A DNA stretch of 64,000 nucleotides from Hyphochytrium catenoides (Eukaryota; Sar; Hyphochytriomycetes; Hyphochytriales; Hyphochytriaceae). Both the position numbers and the translations under genes were made by a program. Position 1 is the stretch's first letter. Each line of letters opens with the position of its first letter. The notes below the pieces were generated by a model. It did not search any database, was not told where the DNA came from, and worked only from the letters and a program-made list of their open reading frames with translations. The stretch spans positions 297-64,296 of the forward strand of contig FLMG01002043.1 in NCBI GenBank assembly GCA_900088475.1. Reading direction: 5' to 3'. This document shows positions 46,601-57,910 of this stretch, one piece after another.

Positions 46601-49600
46601 TAGAGAGTGGCAAAGTAGGCCCATCCAGCAGAACAGCAGCGACTATAGGGCAAGACTTCGCGACAGCGCTCTTCTTGACTAGTAATACATCATAGTGATG
46701 CAGGCATTCTGAGCTAGGGATGGTGCAACAGAGCTGCCGTCAATAAGTCTTCTCTACGGTCGGGTAATGACGGCACTCCTTCGAATCCACCATCTCGCTT
46801 TCTCTTCAACCCTTCGTTATTGATGATAAGATCCCAACACGCCTCTTTAAGGGAAGCTCCTCAAACAATACTATCCAAGGTCTTCAAGAAGAGGGCAGGT
46901 GTTATCCTCAAGAATGCTGACAGGCTGATAATAGGTGTATCTCTTGCCTCAGGCAGAGCTTCCTTGGGAGCATCAGGAAGAACTCTGCTTCTTCAAAGTT
47001 CTAAAAGGATCAACTTTTGGATTCAGCTTGATTCATCTTGTCCAACTCTTAAATAAGCGTGGGAGGAGGAGCTACCTACGATAACAAAGCCTCCATAGTA
47101 GAAACAAAAACTTCGTGTTGCGAGCAAAGACGTTCTGTGCGTGTCAAGGCATAGCATTCCTTCTTGATTCATTGAGTCTAATTCCAGTGTTGCGCCTTGT
47201 CCTACCTCAACAAAGCAAAGCTCTCCGTCATTAACGAAAGACTATCGAAACTCCATGACCGACGCAGATGCTTAACCTGCGGCAGTGGGCCGGATAAGCT
47301 TCAACAGCCTCGAGCTGCGGAGGAAGCAGCCGTAAAAAGAACAACAGAGGTCTGCCTCCAACAATGATCATGACTAATATAACGTTTCTGCATCAGTCAG
47401 AAGCTTCGTGCTGCCATTCGGTGCTGTTTCCTGCATCTTAGTACTAGAGGAAGCTCCGGTATAGGTGACTTCTTTTCATCAAGCTTGATTCCTGCAGTCC
47501 ACAGGGAACTCCATCATCATAATAAACCTTGACCCACTGAGTCAGTGTTATGATGATCAAGCAAAACCTGATTCAATCCCTCTGCACAACACCTCGATAC
47601 CGCCACAGGCCATGTGGGAAAGGGTGTCAGAGACTCAGAAGATCTCTGGATGATGAAAAGTTATTACCTCTAGTAGCGATAAACTTCTAGATCCTCATAT
47701 TCAAAGGAGCAGCGGCACGCTTCAAGGCAGCACCCAGGCTAAGTTCTATTATCCTCTTGCGTCATGATCACAACTTGCGCCTAACTGGGCCTTTATCAGC
47801 TGGGGGATCTGTCTTCAACAACAGCAGTGGTGCTACAGAGTAGTCTCCGTGGCTCTGTATTGTCAAGAGATTGCGTCAGCCCATGGGATGCTCTTTCTTA
47901 GCGCCAGAAAGGAATGGTCGACGGTATATGGAGCTGGATTTCTTTAGGTCCAACTCTTATTACTCCTCTTGTCGTTCGATAAGGAAAAAACCTCGCGCGT
48001 AGGGCGCTTGCTTTATCTCTTGATTCATTGAGTCCAATTCGTGACATCAGAGACAACCAACAACTGCGACCAATAATCACCCGGACTGAGGAGCGCCTGG
48101 ATCCTGCCTTTACTACCCAGGAGAAAGCAACAAGAGTAGAAGAGAACCTTCTTGAAGGAGGAGCGGCATTTCCTGTCTGATCAACGTGGGCCTAAGGGGT
48201 TTTATTCAGTTGGTCATCCCGCCTTCTCTTCCGTCGCGCTTCCGGACTTCTATCCCTGCACTCCTCTTGACAAGCAACGACGAAGCCTCAAAAAGTGGCT
48301 ACTTCAACTTCAAGAGATGACGGCATTCTAGCTGAGAGTGGCTGTCTACCCTTGCTCATCTCTCATTTTGGATCGAAGGCTGTGATGACTGATGAGGAGT
48401 GGACAGATCGAAGACCAACATCTGGCCACGCGCCAGCTCACTTGTAGACTATCCACTGCATAGGACGCCATCACTCATCCAACTAAGGGTGGTAGGGCTG
48501 GTAAAGGCTTCAATCGAGAGGAATCAAGCCCACGTCAATGTAACTTGGAAGAGTGAGTTCAGTCAAGGAAGGCGGTGCAGGGAGGCGGAGGAGCTAAGAG
48601 CTGGCGGCTGGCGAAGAGGGTTGGCGGTGACTGGTGGCACAGCTCCGAGGTCCGATACCTTGGACACCTCAATGGACAGCCTTGGACAGAGTTGGACAGC
48701 AAAGCACTGGAACCAAGGGAAACGGATGTCGTTCCACTTCTTCCCAGTCCAAACTCCACAACGTTGTTCGACTGTACACGACCAGTCTACAACGACGAAC
48801 TCCAGTTAGACCATCTGCGGGCATAAAAGAAAGGCAAAGAAGGAAGAAGAAGAAGAAGAACTGAAGGAAGAGGGTGGGCCATTGATGGCCATCATCACAT
48901 AACAGAAGATGATGAGCGTTTTCAAGGCTGTAGGACTGTCGTAGAAGCAGCGCTCGAGCTTCTGCTGTTCGCCTCGATTTACAGTGGCTGCTGCTGCTGA
49001 TTGAGCGACTGCCATTCTCACCATCAGGCATCAGCGCAGCTTGAACATAGCAGTGAGCGGGTAGAATCCTGCCTCTGGACTGCGCGACCAGCGGTCATCT
49101 GGATTTATTAAAGAGAGTTTGGGCATCCGAGGGTACGAATACTATGGAAGTACCTTGGACTAGATGGCGGCACGAAGACCTAAGTTGCGTGCCTCTGATC
49201 TTGATGTGGCATGTCTAAGAAGCTTGATGCCTGGGATGCAGAAGAGCAAGTGATGAGTGCAGCTTAATGATTGTCTACTCTTTGCTCGTCCTCCATTCAT
49301 GCTTGGGAAGTTGTCGTCATTGGAGATATCATGCTGGGGGGAATATCTCCATTCTGTTCTGGCTATCTGTCCGTCCTGATCATGATCAGGAAGCGCCAAT
49401 ACTCTTTTGCCCGTCACACCGATAGAGTGACAGCAGCGATAGCTTGAGTTAATCAATCATTGGAAACCTCAATGTTCAATCATCGCAGAGATATAGAACG
49501 TCAAAGGTCGATAGTATCCATTTATCCTGTATGTCCTCCAGCAGCGGCTGTTGTCAGCTCTCTTCACTTCTCGTCCTCTTGACTCCCAACTCTCATCTCT

Positions 49601-49736
49601 CCCATTAATCTGCTTCCCCAAGGCCGGCCTCCGAAGACCGAGACACTCATCTCAATCATTTCTCAATTTACTCTCGTCAGAATAACCAGCGCCCAAGCTT
49701 CTGGTCGGGAAACCGGGTAATCTGCGGAAAGGAAAC
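43628..49736. other. Gene-poor region
   Basis: Six kilobases without a supported gene. Frames are short and contain no recognisable domain. A 23-base sequence with one mismatch recurs at 47162-47184 and 48018-48040, and scattered short coding-like stretches (for example near 48.0-48.2 kb) could be decayed mobile-element sequence; none was identifiable. No tRNA, rRNA or CRISPR-like structure. Confidence 0.5.
47162..48040. repeat. Pair of 23-bp direct repeats
   Basis: TCTTGATTCATTGAGTCYAA with a trailing TTC occurs at 47162-47184 and 48018-48040 with one mismatch, 856 bp apart. No flanking terminal inverted repeat or element gene was found. Confidence 0.6.
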
Positions 49737-50900
49737 ATGGGTCTGGGTTTATTGCTCAGTGTTCTCCTGCTTCAATATGCAACGACCGCAGTTCTACTCT
49801 ACATTCCTTTGACGGAGGCTTCTCCGACTCCCCTCGGTTCGCAGCCCCTGCCGGGATGGTTACCGTCTCGCCCCCCTGGCAAAAACATGATCATCCACAA
49901 TAATTGCCCCTTCAACATCTGGCCAGCTTATGTCGGGACTGATGAGAGAACGGGAACTCCGGTCTGGGGGCGCGCAGATTCCGCAAATCCCGCGGGAAAC
50001 ACCATTCCAATGCCTTCCGGAGCTTACAAGGTAGTCCCCGTTTACAATGGCGCGGTCGCTGTGCGCGTGTGGGCACGAACGGGGTGCAAGAGAGAGTCCG
50101 ACGGACGGTTTGTTTGCGCCATCGGTGACTGCGGGAATGCAGAGAATAATTTTGATGGTAGCTGCTATAGAAGTTCTGGGAAGGGTGCCATTTCTCTCGC
50201 GGAGTTCTCGTTTACAGCTAACAATGGGAACACATTCTACGACTTGAGCTTGGTCGATGGATATACCGTTCCTATCTCCATCACGCTAGTAGGAACTGCC
50301 ATTGACACTCCTGGTAGTGCGCCAGACTTCAGCTGCGGAAATCCATTTTGCCGACCAGACCAGTCATTCAGTCAGTGTCCACCAGAGCTAAAGAAGAGAG
50401 ACGCTACCGGAAAGGTTATTGGCTGCTTTAATATCCACGCCGCTGCAGCTGATGAGGAATTGAGAGCTGGCGCTACTTATGGCGCCTATCTGACCAAAAT
50501 ATGGACCGACGCCGAGCTGTGGTCCAGAACCGCCTGCGACGCCCTTACCGGAGACTGCGGCGGCAACAACGTCCAGGAGACTCTTTATAGCGGAAACCAC
50601 ATCAAGCGCGGAACATACCTTGCACGTGAAGGAGGGAACCGGACGGGATATGCGTGCTCGCCATTCATCGACTGGATGGCACCTTATAAGGACGAGTTCG
50701 ATCCTTTCATCTGCTATGATGAGCGTAAGCCTAAGCCCCTGAATGGCTTCGGCAGAGATTGGGGGATCGGCGCGTCGCCTTCGTATGCTCAGCTCTTCAA
50801 AAAAATCTGTCCGCTGGCTTACAGCTGGCAGTTTAACGACGGCGAAAGCACCTTCCAGTGTATGGGCGATGATCTGAGTTACATCATTGACTTCTGCTAA
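49737..50900 (+). CDS. Secreted thaumatin-like protein
   Basis: An intronless 387-aa protein, ATG 49737 to TAA. Residues 1-28 form a signal peptide, then a proline-rich linker to about 48. The thaumatin fold begins at MIIHNNCPFNIWPAY (51-65). Diagnostic features: RVWARTGC 110-117, NNFDGSC 137-143, EFSF 156-159, FYDLSLVDGYTVPI 167-180, and the terminal CPLAYSWQFNDGESTFQC (358-375) with IIDFC at the end. The acidic-cleft Arg/Glu/Asp set of plant and fungal members appears kept. Abundant Cys (about 17) fits the disulfide-rich fold. Members act as beta-glucan-binding or glucanase-like, antifungal or wall-remodelling proteins; which applies here is unknown. It is longer than plant members (about 200-225 aa core) because of loops near residues 215-260 and 280-340. 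Lack of introns matches the deacetylase. Confidence 0.95.
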   Translation: MGLGLLLSVLLLQYATTAVLLYIPLTEASPTPLGSQPLPGWLPSRPPGKNMIIHNNCPFNIWPAYVGTDERTGTPVWGRADSANPAGNTIPMPSGAYKVVPVYNGAVAVRVWARTGCKRESDGRFVCAIGDCGNAENNFDGSCYRSSGKGAISLAEFSFTANNGNTFYDLSLVDGYTVPISITLVGTAIDTPGSAPDFSCGNPFCRPDQSFSQCPPELKKRDATGKVIGCFNIHAAAADEELRAGATYGAYLTKIWTDAELWSRTACDALTGDCGGNNVQETLYSGNHIKRGTYLAREGGNRTGYACSPFIDWMAPYKDEFDPFICYDERKPKPLNGFGRDWGIGASPSYAQLFKKICPLAYSWQFNDGESTFQCMGDDLSYIIDFC

Positions 50901-52604
50901 CAATAACACTGTTCTTAGCGGCGCATATAAGAGTGCCGCTTCGCCTGGCACAAGGAACGTAAGGCTTCTTCACACGATTGGCTGGAGGAACATCTTGGTA
51001 CAGCGATTCTTGCTGTTCGGCTCCTTCTCTCCATTAGCCGCCAAATCGACTCTTCTTCTCGGACGGCAGCTATGCCAAGTTCTTTGTTAGTTTAAGTCAT
51101 GAGACATTCTCTCGTTTTCTGTTCTAAAAAAAGTTATTGTTAGAGCACTGCTAGTCTCTATATTGTCATTCTTGGTACTAGTGCTAAGATGAGAGATGGG
51201 AAGAAGAGGGGAGAAGATAGAACAACCAGAGACGGAGATGGGAAGCGGAGATGATGACCAACAACAAGAAGGGTACAGACAAGAACAAAATATAAGCCTT
51301 TGGGTGGTCTTTTTCTGCTCCTCCTGTTCTATCTTCATCAGAAAAAGTGGAAGGTGTTTTGCTCAGTGGTCATATCAGAAAAGAGAGAAGGAGAAGAAGC
51401 ACGACTTCCGCCTTCCAAGAGAGAAAAAGCAAGCTGGGTTGGAGGACTAGATCGCCTCAGGTTAAGATGTGATTAGATGGCAGAGTTGGTTGGAAGCTCT
51501 TCTTCGTTGTGGTGCAAATAGCAGAATAAGATTAATGAAATTTATGAGCTCAAGGAGAGCTCAATGAACTAATGATCCCTACGTTCTATAAAGCCTATGT
51601 ATGCAAAGCTATGAGAATGACATGCAAGAGAGAAAGCAGAGAAGAGGAACACTCTTAGCAACGGGAGAGTAGAGAGTGTTTGGACATAATTGAATGGTCA
51701 CCAAGGGATCCATCGTCTCAGACAAGAGAATCGGCAATAAATTGGTGGCCAGAAGGAAGGGAAGAAGTGAAGTCGGAAAGAGAAAAATGTTCAAGAAGCA
51801 AGAACAAATATCTAGAGAAATCATAAGAAAGAAAGTAGGACAAGGAGTCAAGAAGAAGAATATTCCTTGCTATAGAGACCCCAGAAGAAAAGGGTTCTCA
51901 GCAAGATGCACATTCTCCTCTTGCTTTATACTTCTGCTGGATCTCTCACTGTAACAACTCTTCTGCTGAGGAAACTTTTGTTACATCTGTGAAGGTGTGA
52001 TGAGAGGAGTTATGAAGAGTCTACTCCGCATTCTTCTCATCATCATTCAGCCGGCACTGATCGAGGCCTATAGGACCAATGGCCAGATGGCTCCGAGGCC
52101 CACAGGATTGTTATACCGACCCCCATCGCCAGTGTTTATTTCGCTGAGCACTTGTTTCCATTGCAAAGGCGTGCGAAGAACATTGAATACTAGTTGAGAC
52201 CTAAGCAGAATCAACAGCAACTCTCAAGGAGAAAAGGGAACAGAAAGAACTCGAGAACTATAAGAGGTGTACCGTCTTTCAGTTGCGACTCCACAACCGC
52301 TGACCGTCCAGACCATTGTGGGAGGAAGTGATGTCTTTCTTTTCTCTTCTTTCCAGGAGCTATGACAGACTTTCTATTGAGCTGCTGAGAAGAAGAAGAC
52401 AGATTTGGAGAGAAGTTTTGCGGTCGGTGGGGAGTCGCAGATCACAATAACCAGAGGTTTAGAAAAAAAGTCTTTCCCTCCGTCCCTCTCTTCCCGTCTT
52501 TATGTTCTTTGTTTTTCCTTTCCATCTTCTCGCGGACAGATCTCACCAAGGTCTTTCTTCTGCATCCGCTCACTTTCTTTATGATGAGGAGGCGGAGCTG
52601 CTGT
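50901..52604. other. Spacer after the thaumatin-like gene
   Basis: Purine-rich plus strand with short frames only. An 80-codon frame at 51694-51954 is Lys/Arg/Glu-rich from strand bias. Nothing supported. Confidence 0.5.
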
Positions 52605-53346
52605 CTAGTTATTCTCATGTTGCATTCGGCAGCTCTTGCCACTCTGCAGCACCCTCTCACTTTCCTTCATCCCTTGCCTTCTCTGCTTGTCCGTTGTTTC
52701 TTCATCACGCCTCTGACTCCTACACGCTCTATTATAATCTTTGTAGTAGCTCTTCCCTACTAGCGAGTATTTGGTTCCCGAGGAGAGGCTAACATCAAAT
52801 AGATGACCTCTCCCTTTCCCTTTGTTGGATCTTATTCCGTCTAAGTGCAAGCGATACAGCGTCGCCATGATGAGATTGACAAGGGCGTTAAACACTAGCC
52901 AAAGAGGCAGAGTAATAGAAAATCCGTTGCTCAGCTTTCTCAGGGGGCTGAGAATCATGAGAAACGTGGATAGGAGAATATTACCAAAGAGGTGACATGA
53001 AAATGTAAGGCCGAAGAAAAGGAGGAAGATGAAGCAGAGATCCGGAGGAAAGGAGAGATGAGCCGAGAAGTTAAGGAGCCTTCACACGACGAAGAGGTCT
53101 AGGAGAGGCACAGCAACAGGAATAAGAAGAAGTGCAGAAGATGACATGAAGATTGGCAGGAGGAAGAAAGAAAGAACAAGAAGCGATAGAAAGGTACTGG
53201 AGGCTGTATAACAATGGCAGCTCGCTCGAATAATGGGCTGAGAAACGATGGACGACAACGACAAGTTCTTCTTCTAAGGTTGACTTCAGTAACGCTTTCC
53301 ACTCTGTGATGGTTCTGTCTTCCCAACTTATTCCTGGAGCAGTCAA
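52605..53346 (-). CDS. Partial membrane protein, split gene, unknown family
   Basis: An exon beginning near 53341 after GACTGCTCCAG reads ISWEDRTITEWKALLKSTLEEELVVVV. Next comes a hydrophobic exon (FFLLPIFMSS; LLIPVAVPLLDLFVV) ending near 53090. Splicing of GT-GTGAAG to TTCTCAG at 52947 joins it in phase (2 to 2) to VPLRKLSNGFSITLPLWLVF then NALVNLIMATLYRLHL, ending in a hydrophilic tail at 52605. At least three membrane segments. The join between the first two exons and the N-terminus are unresolved. No family recognised. Confidence 0.4.
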
Positions 53347-55038
53347 CGAGCGCGCTGGATAATGTTAGCAGTTTTTGGCTATGAGGCTGACATTATCTGT
53401 GAAACATCAAGCATTAGAGAGGGTGGTCCGCTCGGTTTCTTCTCTTCGCCTCAGCAATAAACTTTGTCGTTCTTATGGTGCGGCACACCATATCTGAGTG
53501 CCTTCTTGAAGGCGCTGAAATCCTGATGAGGGTACCATCCTTGGCTCTCTTATCATGTCCGTGCATTATGGATAATAGCTAAGGATCCTGGAGGAGCTGT
53601 TGAGGGCTGTGAAGCTTCGATAGAGCTCTGCGATCTTCGACGACGGTCTAACATATTGAATAATCCAACCACGACATTGGCGACATATCGTTGCCAGCAT
53701 AATGAGCTTACTATGCTATCTCGCGAGGAGAAGCTCTGATTGAAGGAACCGTCGCATAACCTACGTAGCAGGAGTGATTCCTTGCTGCTGGTCCTATTTC
53801 GTCTGCCATTCAAAGAGCAGCCGGTGATAATAGGCTACAAGTGTGAGCTGCGGGGTGTCGAACAACTTTTGGCCGTTGTCCCCGATTCCAAGGATAGCAC
53901 ACAGAGGATGAGGCATGAGTGTTCGGTACTTTCAATCTCTGTGGGGACAGGGGAGTCATCTCGTAGAGAGCTGCTGTTCTTGAGGAGGGGAAAGTAGACC
54001 GTACTAACGTGAGCTCGTTTGATTGAACACTGGACCTGTATGAATGTGCCCTGCTTCCGTCCGTCAGGAAGGTGGTTCTACACCCGACGGTCATCGCTTC
54101 AGGTAGACATCATCGCCCAAGAGAAACTCTCCTCCTATAATCAGGACTGCTGTCGGGTTTGTGATGCAAGAATGACTCTATCATAGCCGAAAGATGTGCG
54201 CGCCAGTTGCAAGGAATCAGCAGGACTTCCCGCGACGTCCGCGAGTCCTATGTCAGATTGCGTGAAGCAGGCAAGTGTTTGGCCTACTGGATGACAGTCT
54301 GTCAGTACACAAGAGCAAGAGCATCAGCCGAACCCTCGAGAAAACAGAAACTAGACTACGACTCTTCTGAAGTCGAGGATTGAGAGAGCCCGCTCTCAGA
54401 TAAAGCGGAGGCAGGGGCCGCGATCTTCCCCAATCAATAGCATCCATGCCTGTGGAGCAAGTGGCACCATCGCCGAAAGTCTTCTGATGCACTCGCCTTC
54501 ACCATATTTATCAATCGAGTAGCTAAAGAAGAAGTGCTAGACTTAGAGACCTATATCAAAAGCACAGATGGTAACAACTTCCATGACTTTCATTGATGAT
54601 CATAGACCGGCATCCAGGAAGCTCTAGACACCCAACAAGCAACGAAAGAGATTCATGAAGATCACTGTCTAGACCGAAGTGGCAGGGTCGGAGATAGAGT
54701 GTATCAGCACCCGTTCAGGGGGTGGTCACAGCTAGCGAAGAACAAGAAGAACGGCGAAGAAAGAACAGTTAACATGCTTTATAGAAGATGGCTAATTACT
54801 TTTCTTATAAGCGTTCATACTAGCAGCAACAACATTTTATAAGAGATCGCTGTACATCAAGCAGCAGCAGGAAGAAGAGGAGACTGAGTTGAAGCAAGAA
54901 AGACTACATAGAATCGAAGCCGGACTGCTGCATTTTATGGCTACCTGCATCGTGTTGGTTGTTGAGCATGATTACATTCTCCTTACTGCTTTTTATGATG
55001 AGAAGCCCGCTAGGTGGTGACCACACCTCGATTAAACC
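53347..55038. other. Spacer with coding-like remnants
   Basis: Open pieces at 53740-53997 (+) and 54165-54383 (+) have protein-like composition but no start, splice logic or domain. They could be decayed mobile-element sequence. Confidence 0.4.
54165..54383 (+). pseudogene. Coding-like open segment, possible remnant
   Basis: Seventy-two codons are open between two TGA stops, without a good ATG, reading for example SRDVRESYVRLREAGKCLAY and YTRARASAEPSRKQ. Composition is balanced, unlike nearby low-complexity frames. Could be an exon or a remnant of a mobile-element protein. Confidence 0.2.
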
Positions 55039-57481
55039 TCATCGCCCCCACGAGAGCAGAGCAAACGGGGTCCGATCATACGCACCATCCGTGGAGAAGA
55101 CGAAAGAACCCTCAATGTGGAGGGATCCCTCTACGCCTCCAGACGATTCCTCAAACGACTCATCCATATAGACCTCCGCTTTGCTTCCAGTCGCCTCCAG
55201 GCCTTCATCATCTGCTCCACTTTTCTTCTTCTCCGCAATCTTTAATGCACTGCGTAGCGTTTGAAAGCCTTGCACAAGGCGCTTTTGCAGAGCCTTCCAC
55301 TTCAGTTTTTCATCTTCTTTAATGAGGACAAGGCCGAACCCGATCTTCAGTGTAATGGACCGGTGAGGATCCTTCTCTTTTGAAGACCGAAAGCTATGGA
55401 CAACGGTTTTCTTCGCCATCTGAAGACAGAACTCCTCTATTAGCTTGAAGATGTTTCCATGTTGGCCCATCACCTCCCAGTCATGCAAGCTCAGAACTAG
55501 TTCACATCTGAGAGCCTGGGACTTCACGATGAAATCTGCAAGCCCCTTTCCAGTGACTTGGCTCGTAGAATAGAAGTAAGCGAGTTCTAGATGAGCCATC
55601 TTCGCCAGCTCGGACAACCCTTTGTCGCCAAAGTAGTGGAGCCTAACTGGCTCCTGACCGTGATCCGGCTCCATCATGTATAGGAAGCGAAACTTCGGGC
55701 AGTGCTTGCGAATGAGCTTCACTGTCTTGTCCGTTACAAAGTCTGTTCTCAGGAAGAGATCAAGAGGCAGTGGCAGTGCCGTCATCAGGAAGGGAATAAG
55801 GAAGAAGAGCTAGCTATATTGGAGGAGGGGATCGAGCGGAGGTATGATGGCAGAACGATAGTAAAATATAGCGCAATGGAGAAGACTTACCCCCAAATAT
55901 TTCCCCTTGGACGACAAACTCCTCTAAAGCCGGGCACGACGAAAGAAAGGCACCAAGATGTTCCACATTGTCAAGCACTCCTTCATACAGTTCATCATAG
56001 TTACAGGCAGGAAGCGCCTCTGTGTCTTCGCTGATCCGGAGACTTCTAAGCTTAGGTTTCGATACTTTAGCCAGGATTCCGAGCAGCTCCGGGTCCTCCA
56101 TGAGCTCGTCCGAGTCAAACTCCCAGGTGCGAAGATTCTGGCACCGCCGAAAGAAGGTCAACATAGTGTCATCTGAAGCAGTGTTGTCCATCTTGCGATA
56201 ACAAAATTCATCAATGTCGTCGACTCCGCGGCCACCGAAGCACTCAAGATCTGGAGCGTATGTATAGAGCGCTCTATAGAAGTCGTCGTCTGCCGGTAGT
56301 CCGTCTCCGCCAGGACTCACGAGCTCTCCAGACATGTCAAGCCTTCGGATGCCCCCGTTATGGTGATGCCACCGCTTTAATGCGAGTTGGAAGATCTCTG
56401 GCGTGGGTCCATATACTGAGGCAACAAGCGCGTTGTCGTCTTCGTGGTCATCATGCGGCGCTTCCCCTGCTGCTGCAGCATGGCCAACCTTACCTACTTC
56501 GGGGCCGCTGCTTGTTGAGCTAGATAGCTCGCGGTAAGAGAAGGTATGAGGTCCTTGCTGCGGATGGCCCCGCACCCATGGTTGCAGGCAGTTTAAGTTC
56601 AGAGCCTCTAGGTGCGGCAAGAGCCTGGAGGCGGACTCCAGGATAAGGTTGTACCCGAACTCAGGCGCTTTATTTTGAAGCTGGTAGGTGCGGTTGAGGT
56701 CTGTCTCAAGAGTAAGACTTCTTAGGCCTGAAAGCGCGCCAAAGAGTTCATCCCACAATCGGAGAGCCTGAGGCGAGACCTCAAGAAGATCGCTCTTCTC
56801 TGCAGCAGGCACAGATCCCGTAGAGTCACCCTCATGAGGAAAAAGATCGCCGTAGTACTTTGGACAGTTAATGTACACTTTCAGATGAGTAATAGCGGGG
56901 TTGGCTCTGTTCTTCTCGAGAACTCGCGCTACCTCCATTCTGAGAAGGTCGAGGCGGTACTGTCTGTTGTCGATAGACTTATTATCCACAGAGATAACCA
57001 TCGACTCAGCGGGACGGCTATCCTCTGCCACAGCGTGTTGAATCGCAGGAATCAAAGCTTCTCGAAACTCCGGAGAGACACCTGATAGCTCCTCTAGGTT
57101 GCGGAGCTTGAAACTTTTCCACCATTTCTTCTCTTTAATTTGAGAACTCGATTGGTAGTCCATAAGGAACAATCTGGGCGGTAAGATCTCACCTTCGTCT
57201 TGAAGCCAGAAGTCTTCCACACGACAGCTTTCTGCGGCCTCCACAAGCACTTTCCGCAAGAGGTCCACAGGCAGAGCGGTTAGAGATGCTTGCTCCTTGA
57301 TAATTTTTGAGAGCGCGGTCTCATCGACACCCGTCGATCGTCCCTCATCTTCATTGCTTCTGCCACCGCGGTGTCCATTAGAAGCTCCTGTCGCCCCGCC
57401 TGCGGCGACAGGATAACTATTCCTTCTGGTGCTGTTCTTCACTACGGCATCACTTGCTGTGGAAGAACTGCAAGCGCCCAT
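55039..57481 (-). CDS. LRR-like protein with N-terminal lipidation motif
   Basis: Exon 1 57481-55891 and exon 2 55742-55039 flank a 148-bp GTAAGT...CAG intron, joining phase 1 to 1, for 764 aa ending in TGA. The N-terminus MGACSSST has Gly2 and Ser6 for N-myristoylation and Cys4 for palmitoylation, so inner-membrane anchoring is predicted. Residues about 30-70 are low-complexity. The rest contains irregular leucine-rich repeats typical of F-box/AMN1-type sets: LRSLTLETDL, LPHLEALNLNCL, LRTWEFDSDEL, KLRSLRISED, CPALEEFVVQGE, then TDKTVKLIRKHCPKFRFLY in exon 2. No F-box is evident. The C-terminal 60 residues are acidic and Ser/Gly-rich. Likely a peripheral-membrane scaffold or recognition protein; partner unknown. 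Exon 2 supplies the last repeats and a helical region rich in Lys. Confidence 0.85.
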
Positions 57482-57558
57482 TGCTCCTGGAATGTTGTGC
57501 TTGTTTTGTCCTCGGATTTTAGACTTCCTCCTAACCTGCTACCGCTTTTGCAAGTGGC

Positions 57559-57910
57559 TCACACTCTATTGATTGTTACAGCTATTATAATCTCTTCTAG
57601 GTTCTCCGGATGGGGCCGTTCGTACTGACGAAGATAGACGACTGAGATATATGGCGTTCTCTCTGGGAAGAGACTGGCCTCGATACACTTTATAATCCTC
57701 ATTCTCCAACGACCTTGCCTTCTCCTGAACAAACAGACCAGGGAGCAGGAGAGGCGCGCAGCAGATGGAGCACGGGAAACTAGGTTCCGTCCAAAGACCG
57801 CAAGTCAGTGAGCCGCAATTCACAAAGCCAGCACTTCGTACACTCTTCCAATCAGGAAACTGCTGGCTCTTACCCTTCTTGCTGCATCCTTCGACTACGG
57901 CCCGCGTCAT
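57559..57910 (-). CDS. Small Cys-rich two-exon protein
   Basis: Exon 1 57910-57689 (ATG to AAA before GTGTATCG) and exon 2 57624-57559 (after CTTCGTCAG, ending TGA) flank a 64-bp intron, phase 0 to 0, giving 95 aa. Exon 1 has a Cys-dense core, NCGSLTCGLW then FPCSICCAPLLLPGLF, that could insert in or associate with a membrane. Exon 2 reads YERPHPENLEEIIIAVTINR. Some resemblance to small Cys-rich PLAC8-like proteins, but the family motif is not met, so no assignment. The stop lies 77 bp before the ATG of the LRR-like gene on the same strand. If exon 1 were not spliced it would instead end at a TAG at 57566-57568. Confidence 0.45.

Noticed and set aside
50388-50951. 187-codon minus frame inside the thaumatin-like gene
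   Set aside because: Antisense shadow; the sense frame is unambiguous.
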